Part shown: positions 20,307 through 32,127 of the stretch, piece after piece | Numbering within the stretch: the stretch's first letter is position 1 | Layout of the letters: each line of letters begins with the position of its first letter | DNA from: Acestrorhynchus altus | Lineage: Eukaryota; Chordata; Actinopteri; Characiformes; Acestrorhynchidae | NCBI GenBank assembly: GCA_034509495.1 | Contig: CM067514.1 | Location: forward strand, 5,219,045-5,283,044 | DNA: 64,000 nt | Reading direction: 5' to 3' | Notes under the pieces: model-generated | What the model was told of the DNA's origin: nothing | Database searches by the model: none | The model's input: the letters and a program-made list of their open reading frames with translations, nothing else | Made by a program: the position numbers and the translations under genes

Positions 20307-20387
20307 GTTTGGTTAAATTGGTGGATTGTAGAGAAATGTAACACATTTTTTAACACATTTTATTTTATTTGCTGTCCATAATGAACA

Positions 20388-21061
20388 TCTGTGACCAAGA
20401 CAGCAAGTCTTAGTGATGTATCAAGAGCCACTATATCCAGGGTAATGTCAGCACACCACCAAGAATCAGCATACCCCACACCACTCCTCACCCACACAAA
20501 GACCACCAAACACTAAGACTGGACTGTACCCACCCAGCACTCTACACACACACACTCAGCACACAGGGACTGGGTCATCCCCATCCTTATCAGCAATATT
20601 TGCTGCTCATTCAGAACTCAGAACTATAAACGTTCTACCTCAGTAACTGCTGTTATCATGCACATCTAAATGTTACAGTATGTTACATATCTCCGCACCT
20701 TATCCTCACCATGAACACTTTATCTCATTATACCGTTCAGTATTGCACTGTCCTGTCCTGTCTGTCAAATTGTCTCTTGTTTACTGTATTTTTTGTATTT
20801 ATTGTAGTGTTTGCACTGTCGTCCCATTGTTCTTGCTGCTCCGTGTCGCACCTTGGTTCCGGAGGAACGTAATTTCGTTACACTGTGTACCTGTACTCAG
20901 ATGTAATGACAATAAAAAGCCTTGACGACTTGAAGAAGGACCAACCACATCCAACATGATTAACTGTAGACGCAAAAGGAAGCTGTCTGAAAGGGATGTT
21001 CTGGTGCTAACCCGGATTGTTTCCAAAAAATGTCATTCCCAAGAAGAATTGACACTGAATT
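20388..21061 (+). mobile_element. Third copy of the Tc1 MITE, split by a LINE insertion
   Basis: 20388-20465 and 20933-21061 match the MITE at 14006-14490 in order ('gatgtatcaagagcca', 'ccagggt.atgtcagcac', 'aggaccaaccacatccaac', 'ctgtctgaaagggatgtt'). The two halves would be contiguous without the 467-bp insert. Both terminal inverted repeats are missing or eroded. Confidence 0.85.
20466..20932 (+). mobile_element. 5'-truncated LINE 3' end with target-site duplication
   Basis: The insert ends in 'ggaggaacgtaatttcgtt', 'tgtaatgacaataaaaagcc' and a short repeat tail, the style of fish L2-clade LINE 3' ends. AAGAA precedes it (20461-20465) and follows it (20933-20937), the expected short duplication. 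No reading frame is left. The CA-rich left part may be part of the LINE 3' UTR. Confidence 0.75.
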
Positions 21062-21069
21062 GTTATTTT

Positions 21070-23160
21070 TTTCTGGATACATAGACCAATTGAAATGCTG
21101 AATTGAAATGTTTATGCTGATTTACAAAGTTACAAGCATTTTTGCCTTCTCCTTCTCTCAATTCCTCCCTCTCCCATTGCCATTCGATTTGAGGAAATTC
21201 CAAGGAATTCCTAAGAAACTCCCAATTTACTCAAATCAACAAAGGAAAATGAGGGGAACTAAGTGTTACTTCCAAGTGGCCAAAATTGGGAACTTTTTGG
21301 AGTGGATGATGGGTGCCCCTACACTACATGGTGTACACTACAAGTACTCATAGATTTTTTAAGGTTCCACCACTGCAGAGCTGTAGACACAATATCAACA
21401 TATATAACACATATAACATGCAACTTTTTTTTTTTGCTCAGATTGTCCCTTTAAATATTACTTTGGCAAATTATATAAAATGTCCAATAGTTGAAACTAT
21501 TGACCTGCTTGGATCTGGTGTTTAAATAAAAGCTGAAATATCTCCAGTTCATAATGAGCTCCCTAGACACAAATGTTCATGTTTAAGGTGGTCGTAACTT
21601 CAGGCTCCTGCAGATGGTGTTGTACAAGGATGATAATACCAGTGACTTATAAATACCAGTGGGGTGTGCAATGTGATTCAGAGATTGAGAAGAGGTGGTC
21701 CAGTGAAGTGAATGTCTTGTTCAATATGTGGAAAATGGGTCACAAAGCAGATGATAATGATTGGCTGAAAGGAGTGATGTACTTAGACATACTAAAGGTA
21801 TGAAGGAAGGAGCTGAATTTTCAGGTGTATGGAAGTGTACACTCAGACAGGTCTACCAGCAGTGGCCGAAATCCCAGTCTACAGGAAATTCTTCTGAATT
21901 ATGGCACAAAGATGAAACTGACAAACAGGGACTGCCGGCGTGTTTTAAAGCTTTTGAATAAAAAACTGATTTGCTTCCAGGCAAGAATTAGTTCTCAATG
22001 TCAATGCAGATCCTTCTCAACCAGTTTCTGAAAGAACACTGAACATACGGAGCAGAGTGATATGCAAGAGGCCTTTGCTCTGTTGTGTCATTTGGCCACA
22101 ATTCTGAGAGTATTTCTTGTAGACTCTCTGTTTACAAAATGGATTGAAGCAGTGTTTCTCAACCCAGATCACATTTAGAACATTGGAATTCTTAGAATAT
22201 TTGGACGCATACTTCACATGCTTTGCAAGACAATCATGCTTGGGTACATCAAGTTTTTCAATCCAATATTTACATATTAGTTTAACAGAAGTATTTTTCT
22301 ATGATTCTGAGTGAAAGATTGCATAATGAAGAATATGGTTTATACAGTAAGGCAAAAAAAGATAAACCACATACATTAATTCAAAGTAGTCTAGAAGAAG
22401 CCTGAATATTGTTTATACTAAACACGCTTTCCTAAACCAGGTCAGTGATACTGATCGCTCCAGCCTTGTCCCAAATCTCAGCTGTGTACAGTCACTGCAG
22501 ACTTTTCTCATACTCACATGTGTGTTTCCACAGGGATCAGGACACACACTCTGTCTAAGAATCTGCACACGACTTAACTTGGATTATCCTGGAATCCAAG
22601 CAATGCCTGTCTCCAGTCTGCCGGGCATGCTTTCAATACTTCAGTGTTCAAGAGTCAACATTCAAGAATCAACATTCAAGATCAGGTTTTCAGTTCTCAC
22701 ATTTCACTCTGAAAACATTCCTGGACAGAAGTCAGATTACAGATTAGATTGGACTATGGATTACCCCCAATATGACCCACCATGAGCAAATAAGTAAATG
22801 GTTTGCAAATCATACAAATCAATAATATCCAAATCCATTCCAAATTTGGGATAGTTTGAATGGTGCTCTCCTGTGAAATCTAGAGACCTAGCTCTAGGAA
22901 TCTTTATCAGAGCATTGTAAAAATAAGGAATGGCTGGCCAATTGTGTAAAATGTTTAATCTTTGGCCCCTCCCCCTTAATTTGTTTACTGTTTATTTCCA
23001 GCTGCTGATCAGAACCACAGCTATATACCTAGATGTGGTGTTGGGTTCAGACAGGCACACACAACATCTCTGCCTGACTACATTCTCAGTACATTTACAG
23101 AGCAGTGGTTTAAGAAAGGTCCAAAATTATACTACTGCAAGAATATTGCTCACAGGAAGT
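21070..23160. other. Intergenic sequence, nothing recognised
   Basis: Between PYCR1 and MYADML2. Short open frames at 21.57-22.03 kb resemble no family that I know. The sequence is AT-rich and without clear tandem repeats. Confidence 0.5.
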
Positions 23161-23161
23161 G

Positions 23162-23260
23162 GGATCCATCCATCCATCCATCTTCTTCCGCTTTATCCGG
23201 GGCCGGGTCGCGGGGGCAGCAGTCTAAGCAGGGAAGCCCAGACTTCCCAGAAGTGGGATA
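23162..23260 (-). mobile_element. RTE/Rex3-type LINE 3' terminus
   Basis: Read on the minus strand it encodes the usual C-terminal text of fish RTE elements, including RDPAPDKAEEDGWMDG. It ends in short GATG repeats, seen as (CCAT)n on the plus strand at 23166-23182. Only the last ~100 bp are present, a severe 5' truncation. Confidence 0.8.
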
Positions 23261-24519
23261 CGATGATATAATAGAGAGAATACTGTAATAGAAACTCATG
23301 TTTATGGGATGTTTATGTGTAGATATGACCATGTAGTTAGTACACAGAACTGGCTGGTGTGATTGTTATTTCTCTGGTTTATGTTAATCTTATTTCATTT
23401 AATAGCCCATACAGGTAAGGCAAGCACATGCCCCCTCTAATACAAGTGAAGTCATCCCCCACCTCTTTTCAAACTGGACCCATTGCATCATTGCTGGACA
23501 GCCAATGGGTCAGTGCTCAAGAATTGTCAGTCATTAAGAAGGCTTTCAAATTTACTTTATACTTGTAAATACTGGAATATGTTTATGTGTATGTTTTTGG
23601 TATTATTTTGCTCCTCGTTTCACTAAGTGGGTGAGCCACACTTTTTCACACACTTCTAAACTTGTTGCACTCCTGAAGGAAACTGACATTTTGACAGCAA
23701 TGATATTATTCAAACTGCAGGAATGGGGCAATATATGCTCTGTTACATGATGTGCATTTGCATGGATAGTCCCAAAATGAAGGCCAAATGCAGTGAAGAG
23801 AAAGGAATGCTTTGCTGCTTTATATATAGGCCTAACTGAACGTAACGATAGGCTTCAAACTGCAGCAGCTGTTTCCTGCCGTCAGCTGGACAGCGTTAGA
23901 TCATTACTTTCCCAGTCCTGTCCAGGAGGAGCCCCACACTGCCCCAGCACAACACATCAGCTCATCACCACAGCCTTTGTGAGGGAGAACTGTTTGAAGG
24001 AGCAGTAAAAACAGACTAATGCACAGTTTACAGAATCCACAAAAGGGCTGGAAAACCCAGAGATCACGTGGTCAGTGTGCAACGGGGCTGACCAACATTA
24101 CACGGACGAGAAGCAGGTCAGGACCTTTGATCCTAGTCGATCAGCTCGGACATCGGAAGTTTGGAGTCTCAAATCTGCTTCTTCAGTTTTGCACTAGAAC
24201 TACCAGTCTAACCTAGCAAACCAGAAGCGAAAGCCAACAGTTATCATGATCTCGCTGCCTGCTTGTGGTGAACACAGTGTTGAAGCATTGTGGTGCATCA
24301 GTCTGAAGCTGGTGATTTAATCTAGGATGAATTTAATAATCGATAATGTTTATTTATGTTTAATTTGTGTGTAATAAAATAGGTATTTTTATTTTGGATG
24401 AAACGATAAGCTGAAGAATTTTATACTTTGAGTGTATTGTTTAGAATCTAATCATGTGTACTTCTGATCTGATCAGATCTTAACTCTTAGGACCCCAGTT
24501 CCAAACTTGGACTCGTAAT

Positions 24520-25100
24520 TCACATTATCAGTGAGTAATCCAGCTCAGAAAACCACTCAAATGTACTAAATCCCAGTTAAAATGCCAAAGGACCTTCCAG
24601 TGCATGTTTACTGGTCTGTCCACATGTACAGGCTCCACCTGCGTGCAGACTCCAACTGATCAGCGAGAGGGGGTGTGGCAAATTACGTTGCTGATCCTGT
24701 GGGTTATAAATGAAAAAATGTTATAAATGATGATGAGAAAGGAGGGGCTGTTTGCTCACATACTGTTCAAATTTCAGAGTAAAAGTCCTAAGAAGGGATA
24801 ATAACAATACATACACAAATAACAAAAATAAAGGACATTCAGTTTGTTCTTTTTTAATTTTATTTGAACCACTGTCAAGTATTTTGAAGAACTAATTATT
24901 ATAAATCCTTGTCAATCTAATATTTACAAATAACTTGCATTTTCAGCTCAAAAACACTCAGGCTGATATTGATGATATAGATTGTAAGACATAAACACAA
25001 AAGACTAATTGTAGAGGTTAGTACATTTTTTTTGTGATCAAATTCATACAAATACTTAAATTCTTTTAAAAATGCACATCTCAAATAAAGACAAATTTGA
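24520..25100 (+). repeat. Dispersed repeat family Q, copy 2
   Basis: Shares 'ccagtgcatgtttactg', 'ctgatcag.gagaggggg' and a later 'cttgcattttcagct' block with the copy at 36660-37170, in the same order. An inverted copy is at 6.84-7.33 kb. Confidence 0.65.
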
Positions 25101-25321
25101 GTAGTCTATGATCACCTGAAATTAATATTATCTGGCATGTGTGACTGTCTCCTATAAATACTTAAAATAAAATTGGTGAATAAAAGTGTGTCAAACCACA
25201 AATACATCCCACAATATCGGGTTTCTGCAGTTATCTCATTATGCAAGTGGTCATGTACCAGCACAGTCCAATTTCTCAGATCAGAGCAATGTCTATCAGT
25301 AATCAGATTTCTTAGGGCATG

Positions 25322-25788
25322 TGTCAGGAACAGGCGGACGAAACAGATGACTAGTGGTGCAGAGGCCAACGCAGGGGTTGAAGGTTTAATGTGACACGAA
25401 GCTCTAAACAAACTGAATACACGGAACAAGACTAGATACAAAACTGACGGGAACTAAAAGATGACATGGACTAACAAAAGCAAACGTAACAAAAGCATAA
25501 ACATAAACGATTACAGACTAACAAAGTATAACAGAGAACTATAACAGTAACTGTGACAGAAGACAACAGCACAACAGAACAGTATAACAGTGGACTGACA
25601 AAGACAGGATGGGACAACAGGTCTTAAATACTAAGTGACACTGGTAACACCTGGGACAGACTAACGAGGGGGCAGGTAAACAGATTAGACACAGGTGGTA
25701 ATGGGTGGGAATAAGGGAGGAGACATTGACTAAACAAATGCTAAAGAGACTGACGGGGAGACAGGACTAACAAGAGACAGACATGACA
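25322..25788 (-). mobile_element. Solo LTR of a Gypsy-type retrotransposon
   Basis: 467 bp beginning TGTCAGGAACAGG and ending AGACATGACA. GCATG is present on both sides (25317-25321 and 25789-25793), a 5-bp target-site duplication as for LTR elements. In minus orientation it runs from TGTCATG to CCTGACA, with a TATTTAAGACC TATA-like site near 25630-25620 and ATTAAACC near 25391-25384, which gives the direction. No internal gag/pol sequence or second LTR is present. Confidence 0.85.
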
Positions 25789-26164
25789 GCATGCATGCAC
25801 TTTACCAGAGTTCTCTGGATTTCTGAGTCTGCACGTACACTGTTCCTTACCAGATGCATCTTTCTCTGATCAAGGGATGAACACACAGCCAAAACCTGTT
25901 GGACAAACCAGTTGTGACCCTGCCTTCCTTATTATGGGCTGGTTGCCGTGTATCTCATCTAATTTCTACCTGATTCATGTAAACCCAGAGTTTCCCAATT
26001 ACATGATTTCCCCATTATCTGATTACCCAAGGGCAATGAAAAGAAGCTGATTGGTCACTGCACATCAAGATTTACAACCTTATTGTTTACAGTTTGGTGG
26101 AAATGATTCCAGACAGTTTCACACTGACATACAGTTTCTCCGACATATTGACTATTATGTTACT

Positions 26165-26535
26165 ATGTTAAAGAACCTTTCATTACCACATAGAGCCCTT
26201 TTTGCTTACAGTGTAGGTTATACAGCTCGTTATTAGAGGCAGTGAGAGGAGCCACAAACATTTTAAACAACTGTCTGAAAGTGTAAATGCTTCCTGGCCT
26301 GATTACAGGGTTCTGCTGGAAAACCTTTTCTAGATGGTTTTGCAAAAAAAGATTTATTTTTACCACTTAGAGTTTGGGCTTTCTGCAGACAGTATAAAGA
26401 GCCACGGCAAGCAACTCAAAGAACTGTCTGAATGCTTGGCCTGGTTCCTGTAAGTGGTTCATTTTGGAACCCCTAAGAAAAGTATTCTGCATTGCACCAA
26501 AAAGGGTTCCACTGATGGTATGACTTTACCCTTTT
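26165..26535. repeat. Degenerate 'ggttctatatagaacc'-type MITE copy
   Basis: Contains 'aagaacctttcattaccacatagagcccttttt' and, further on, 'attgcaccaaaaagggttccac', as in the cluster at 18.65-19.35 kb. It has diverged strongly. Confidence 0.5.
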
Positions 26536-27005
26536 TCAGGATTACACAGCAGTCTTTCTGAGTGTGAAGCACTTCTTTACTGTACACATTACATTGGAGG
26601 AGAGTGATTTGGGACACAGCTGATGTGTAAAGCTGTAGATCTGTCAGGTCGAGGTTTGTAGTGTGACTGGATTGTCTCTATATGTTTGGAACGGTCACTT
26701 GTGTCTATGGCAGGTGTGGTAGGTGCTGAGTTCTACAGACGTGTTCTTTTACACAGAAGTTTGGGGAAAGCCAAGCTTTGGCCTGGAAGGCACAAGTGGA
26801 TTTTTTTTCGAGTACCTCAATTAAATCCTCTCTGCATGGCGTGAGTGTGGCTGTGTGCGCCCGCCAGAGCGTGCAGGCACTCATTCGCTTTCACCCTCAA
26901 ATCCCCTCAGATTTATTAAAAAATACCCAAAAACACGAATCACTTCAGTCTGAAGAGAATCAGCCCAAGCGTGGACGACGATTTATGTCACTGTGATTAG
27001 GACGA

Positions 27006-27007
<2 letters not shown>

Positions 27008-27060
<53 letters not shown>

Positions 27061-27401
27061 TAGACAGAGAGGCAGTCACAAAGGGAGCGACAGGCAGACA
27101 TAGAGGCAGACAGATGCAGAGAGAGGGAGATAGAGACAGACGGACAGACAGAGAGAGACAGATGGACAGACAGAGAGACCAACAGACAGAGAGACAGATA
27201 GACAGACAGACAGACAGAGGGGGAGAGACAGACAGAGGGAGAGAAACAGATAGACAGAGAGACAGACAGACAGAGGAAGAGACAGACAGACAGAGAGGGA
27301 GAGAGACAGACAGACAGAGAGAGGAAGAGAGACAGAGGGAGAGAGACAGACAGACAGAGAGAGGGAGAGAGACAGACAGACAGAGGGAGAGAGACAGACA
27401 G
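27008..27401. repeat. (GA)n followed by (GACA/GAGA)n complex array
   Basis: Perfect (GA)n to 27056, then about 345 bp of imperfect GACAGACA/GAGAGA/GGGAGA units. It yields long spurious frames on both strands (Asp/Arg/Gln-rich one way, Leu/Ser/Cys-rich the other). Confidence 0.95.
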
Positions 27402-27539
27402 GGCTTGACCAGGAGGTGAGGGGTCATGAAGTGCGCGCGTACAGTCTCCCGTTTTTGTCCAGGTGCTTGTGCTCCTCTCTGTCTCACCTCTTCTGTCTCC
27501 TCTCTGTCTCACGTCCTGTGTCTCCTCTTGGCTTACATC

Positions 27540-28010
27540 TGGCCACTCTACCTTACAGGTCTGATTGGATTGGTGGAGTGCTGCAGAAATGGTTGTCAGA
27601 GCTCTGTCAGAGTGACCATTGCGTTCTTGGTCACCTCCCTGACTAACCACATCACTCAGTTTGGCTGGGCGGCCACCTCTAGGAAGAGTCCTGGTGGTTC
27701 CAACCTTGTTCATTAGGGACTTTCAATACAGCAGAAATGTTTCTGTACCTTTTCCCAGATCTGTGTCTCTATACAATCCTGTCTCTGAGACAGTTCCTTA
27801 GACTTCATGTCTTGGTTTGTGCTCTGACCTGCACTGTTTAATATGAAACCTTATACAAACAGATGTGTGTCTTTCTAAATCGTGTCCAATCAACTAAAAT
27901 TTCCACAGGTGTCCAATCAAGCTGTAGAATTTTGAGGGGAAGAAATTGGAATAAGCCTGAAGCATAACAAAATGTGCACAAAGTGAAAGCTGTGAATACG
28001 TGATGGATTC
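27540..28010 (-). mobile_element. Tc1-like transposon remnant, 5' half
   Basis: On the minus strand VGTTRTLPRGGRPAKLSDV and then TTISAALHQS match the N-terminal paired-type DNA-binding region of the abundant fish Tc1 group. That group is also represented by the copy at 32128-32900. The AluI-like upstream part with 'agctgtagaattttgag' corresponds to the terminal region. The purine array ends near where the transposase text is lost. Confidence 0.8.
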
Positions 28011-28026
28011 AATTCTATATCCAGTG

Positions 28027-28045
28027 TATATATATATATATATTC

Positions 28046-28104
<59 letters not shown>

Positions 28105-28219
28105 TTTGAGTTGACCTGAGTTGGTCACACTTACGCCCACAATCTTGGTTCTGACAGAACACACAAACATCATGGTCAGTGTATGTGTTTGTGTATGTGT
28201 ATGTGTATGTGTTTTTGTT

Positions 28220-28282
<63 letters not shown>
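28027..28282. repeat. Compound (TA)n, (TG)n, (TG)n microsatellites
   Basis: (TA)8 at 28027-28043, (TG)28 at 28048-28103 and (TG)28 at 28227-28282, with short TATGTG runs before the last array. Confidence 0.95.
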
Positions 28283-28284
<2 letters not shown>

Positions 28285-28289
28285 ACTGA

Positions 28290-28860
28290 TGGGCCATGAC
28301 AGGGGGCTACTATTCGTGCTCCTGCACAGAAACCTGCGGCAGTGAAGCGCTCCAGCTGCTGACGGACAGCTGTCTGCCTTGATCTCACTCAGATGCCCAA
28401 GTCCCACCACTGCAGAGATGTGGGCACAGAGCGTAACAGGATCACACACCACAGCGGTCAGAGATACAGAGAGGAAGACCCTAGCGGCATCCAGACCACT
28501 GATGCTTTGCTTTCAGTTATATATATATATATATATATATATGGTGTTATATTTACACACTGGAGTTTGAGTTCAGAAAAGGAAGGTGTTTGCAGGACCT
28601 CATTAACAGAACATTGGGCTGTTAAAGTTCCTGTAATGAAGACCAAAGGTAATCGGGCATTATATGAAATAGCACCAACACCGTAACGCCAGGCCTTCTG
28701 GACATGTGACAACAAACCACTGGTCTTGTTGCTGACCATGGTGCCGCTATACATGGATTCATTGCTTGTCTGCACCAAGACTAAAGTAGGACTTGTCATT
28801 GAAGATGACCTGCTGCCACTCTGAAAGACTCAGTAACAGTCTGGCACGACACTACTGTAG
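28290..28860 (-). mobile_element. Tc1-like transposase remnant split by (AT)n
   Basis: On the minus strand WRYGVGAISYNARLPLVFI and GTLTAQCSVNEVLQ (about 28695-28590) match the Tc1 core 'GVMVWGAISYN.R.PLV...GT.TAQ.Y...VL'. The frame is then interrupted by a (TA)12 run at 28518-28542. Non-functional. Confidence 0.8.
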
Positions 28861-29073
28861 TTGTGCATTGCTTCGGTTGATTGTAATACCTATAATGTAT
28901 TTATTTACATGTAGCTTTATTAAGGTATATAATATAATGAACGATAATGGAGCTACATGTACTAATCATATAGTTCGATATTAGATTCTTAATCTGTTTC
29001 AGCTTGTTTTTTAAAAAGGAAAAACTCCCAGGACTTCCTAGTCCTGAAAATGTACAAAAACAAGTACACATAT

Positions 29074-29080
<7 letters not shown>

Positions 29081-29119
<39 letters not shown>

Positions 29120-29236
29120 GCAGAGTGATGAGAGGTCTGCCAGACTGTGGGTGTCGGAGCCAAACAGATGATGCTGAGATGTCACAGCCCTGTAGCTGCC
29201 CCAGGGGCTGATGGGAGATGGGCGAGGCAACGCTGC

Positions 29237-29274
<38 letters not shown>
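29081..29274. repeat. Two (CA)n microsatellites
   Basis: (CA)n at 29081-29117 and 29235-29274, separated by unique sequence. Confidence 0.95.
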
Positions 29275-29429
29275 GTGCACGCTGGCTCAGCGGTGAGCGA
29301 TTGAGCTGATCTGGGTGGACTGTCACCTGAGGGGGTCATACACAGACATACACACAAACAACCTCCACTATTTCCAACCTGTGTCTCCCTGACATCTGTC
29401 TATTCCTTCTTTCCAAACCTTAATGGGGG

Positions 29430-29500
29430 ACTCAGAAAGGAAAGAGAAAGAAGAAGAAGAAAGGGACTGAAGGAGGGAGGGAGGGAGGGAGGGACGGAGG

Positions 29501-29541
<41 letters not shown>

Positions 29542-29917
29542 GAAAGAAAATGAGAGAAGAAAGGAGAGAGTAAGATAAAAATAGAGAGAAAGAGAACAAG
29601 AAAAAAGATGAGAGAGAGAGAAAAGAAGAAAGTAAGATAAAGAGACAAAGGAAAAGGGAGACTTTAAAACTTCACTTTACTACACTCTTTGGAAGAGGGA
29701 GAGATGAGGACAGGGGAAGAATAGAGAAAGACGGAGGGGGAGAGAGATGGAGTGAGAGTTTGAAATAGAAAGAGTGGGGAGAAAAGTGAGGGAAAGGAGA
29801 GAAAGAGAGGTGGACGAGACAGACAAGGTGAAAGAAAAAGGAAGGAGAAAGAAAAGAGAAATGGAAGGAGAGAGGAAGGGGGAGATAAAGTGAATGAGAA
29901 AAAAGACAGAGGGGAAA

Positions 29918-29956
<39 letters not shown>

Positions 29957-29990
29957 GAGAGAGAGAGCAGAGCGAAGCAGAATCGTTGGT
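29430..29990. repeat. Long polypurine (GA/GGA/GAAA) tract
   Basis: About 560 bp that is almost all purine on the plus strand, with GGGA, GA and AAAG sub-arrays. Few pyrimidines interrupt it. No gene. Confidence 0.9.
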
Positions 29991-30104
29991 GACAGGGTGA
30001 AAAAAATGAGAGCGATTATCTACATCAGCGAGTCAGCAACTCTTCTCCTCAGCGTGTGTGTTATCAGTAAGCACCTTTTGAAGGGGATGTACTGCTGGTT
30101 GGGT

Positions 30105-30106
<2 letters not shown>

Positions 30107-30162
<56 letters not shown>

Positions 30163-30168
30163 ACATTC
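30107..30168. repeat. (CA)n microsatellite
   Basis: About 30 AC units with one ATAC interruption near the right end. Confidence 0.95.
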
Positions 30169-30894
30169 CTATTTAGAAACTCAAGCATGTACTTGTTCTC
30201 TAATTATGGGCAGTGATGCTTTATCACACACCAGAACATAGCCATTAACAGCTGCAGCTCAGAGAGGCTGAGTGGTCTTCAATATGCTGCTGTGTTGTTT
30301 AATACCAGCTCTCGCAACTCTTGCAAAACCTTCACTCAGTGTGTAAAACCAACACTGTTACACATTCACATGCTTCAGACACCAGACAACAAACAGTCAG
30401 GTAACAGTGGAAAAATAAAGGATTATAAAGAACAAATGTTACAAATTCACAAACCAAACACCCTGACATCACGATCATCCTCAACCACTGAAAATACAGC
30501 AGTTTATAATACACAAACTCAGCATTAAGGCATGATCTGATCAGCACCTGAACAGCAACACAGGGTCAGTCCCACCCTCATCACCAGGGTTATTGCGCTT
30601 TGTAATCGTTATTGAAATTTTTGCTTGTCCAAACAAAAACTTCAGCAGACAGGACCGCCGACGCTGAGCAAAGGAGTAGCGTGGACTCGGTATGAACATG
30701 TCTAGTGTGAAAATTACCACTACGATGAGCGACATGGTGGTTAGTGGTCATTTTTATGCTTAAAAAACAGAAATTACCTGTTTATGTGTGGAGTTTAACT
30801 GGTGGTAGAAAGTCAAGGTTCCCATAGTGGAGTCAAATGTAGGAAAATGGGGATAATGGGGAAAATGGGGAAAGACAGGTTGCTCTATGCTAAC

Positions 30895-31172
30895 AAGTTA
30901 ACGCACTGAAACAGGAGAGAGGAAGAGAAGGATATAGCAGGAGGAGAAAGAGGGAGAGAGAAAGAAACAAAGCAAGAGACAGAGTGAGCAAGAGAACAGA
31001 GAAATAGAAGGAGAGAAAGAAAAAAGAAAGACAGAGGGAGAGATAGGGAAAGAATGAGAACAGAAGAAGGAGAGAGACAGAAAGAAAGAATGACAGACAA
31101 GAAAGGAAAGAGAAAGAAGAAGAAAGAAACTGAATGAGGGAGGGAGGCAGAGAGAGAGAGAGAGAGAGAGTG
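30895..31172. repeat. Second polypurine tract
   Basis: About 280 bp of GA/GAAA/GGA-rich sequence ending in a (GA)n run. A G-run (about 12 Gs) follows at 31311-31322. Confidence 0.88.
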
Positions 31173-31179
31173 CTGGTGA

Positions 31180-32120
31180 TAGAAAATGTAGAGTTGTGCG
31201 AAAACTCTGCAGATCTTAACGGTGCTGAGTCAGCTGGATTAGTCGCTGTGTCCTCCAGGAGAGGGAACATGCTGACTGAGAGAGAGCCAGTGGCCAGCTG
31301 GACAATCGGGAGGGGGGGGGGGCAGACCCCCAAAACCTGCCTGTGGATAGGACTTTGGGCAGGGGAATGGAAGTGGCCTTCCAGGATTAAGGTGGTCATA
31401 CCAGAGTGGGTTTCTAAGGGTATTTTAGGGTGGGCAATCCTCGGTAAGCAGAATGGCAGACAGAGTGGGTTTGGATCATGTTTCAGGGTTAACTAATACT
31501 GCATCCTGGGTCACGCAAAAGGACATAGAACCACCCTCAGCACTTTTAACAGGAATGATCGGAATGCAGGGCACACAGTCTGGTGCAGTGCTCTGTAAGT
31601 GTGGTCACCAGGGGATTTTGGATTCCAAACTGAGTCAGAGAGAGTATGAGAGAAAGAGATATACAGAGAATTTTATTCATAATCATAGTTCATAAATGAC
31701 GTTTTCCAGAACAAAAAATATTCTGTTAGTATTTTGAATTAAAAACAAATATGGTATTCACAACTTTTCCATTATGAGGCATGAGGTACACATCCCTTAA
31801 CTTTGCACTGGCATAGGAATATCTATTGGCATAAGGAATTATTATTGTTGAGATGGAAACAAAGTCTCAAGCATGTTCAAATATTGCCATTTTATTTACT
31901 ATACAAACCCAACCTACATGTGTCTCCCAAATTATATATGTAACGCTAATGATGGTAAAACAACGTCTCAGGTATCAGGCAGCATATCTATGACCTTCAA
32001 TCACAATCCATTCTGTTGGGAGCATTAAACAATAGTTGATCATTTTGCACAGTGCTGTTGCAGAGGAACTGTGCAAACATCAGGGCTAGGCCAAGAGACA
32101 ACAGCCGGGTGTCTAACAAT
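31180..32120. other. Intergenic, nothing recognised
   Basis: Unique-looking sequence 3' of MYADML2. The open frame at 31134-31496 starts inside the GA tract and matches no known protein. Confidence 0.5.
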
Positions 32121-32127
32121 CCATGTG

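Noticed and set aside
26960..27713. Long open frames over the GA/GACA array (175 and 238 residues, Leu/Ser/Cys-rich)
   Set aside because: They follow the repeat period and have no domain. Only the first ~60 residues of the longer one are real protein text, and that is a Tc1 transposase remnant.
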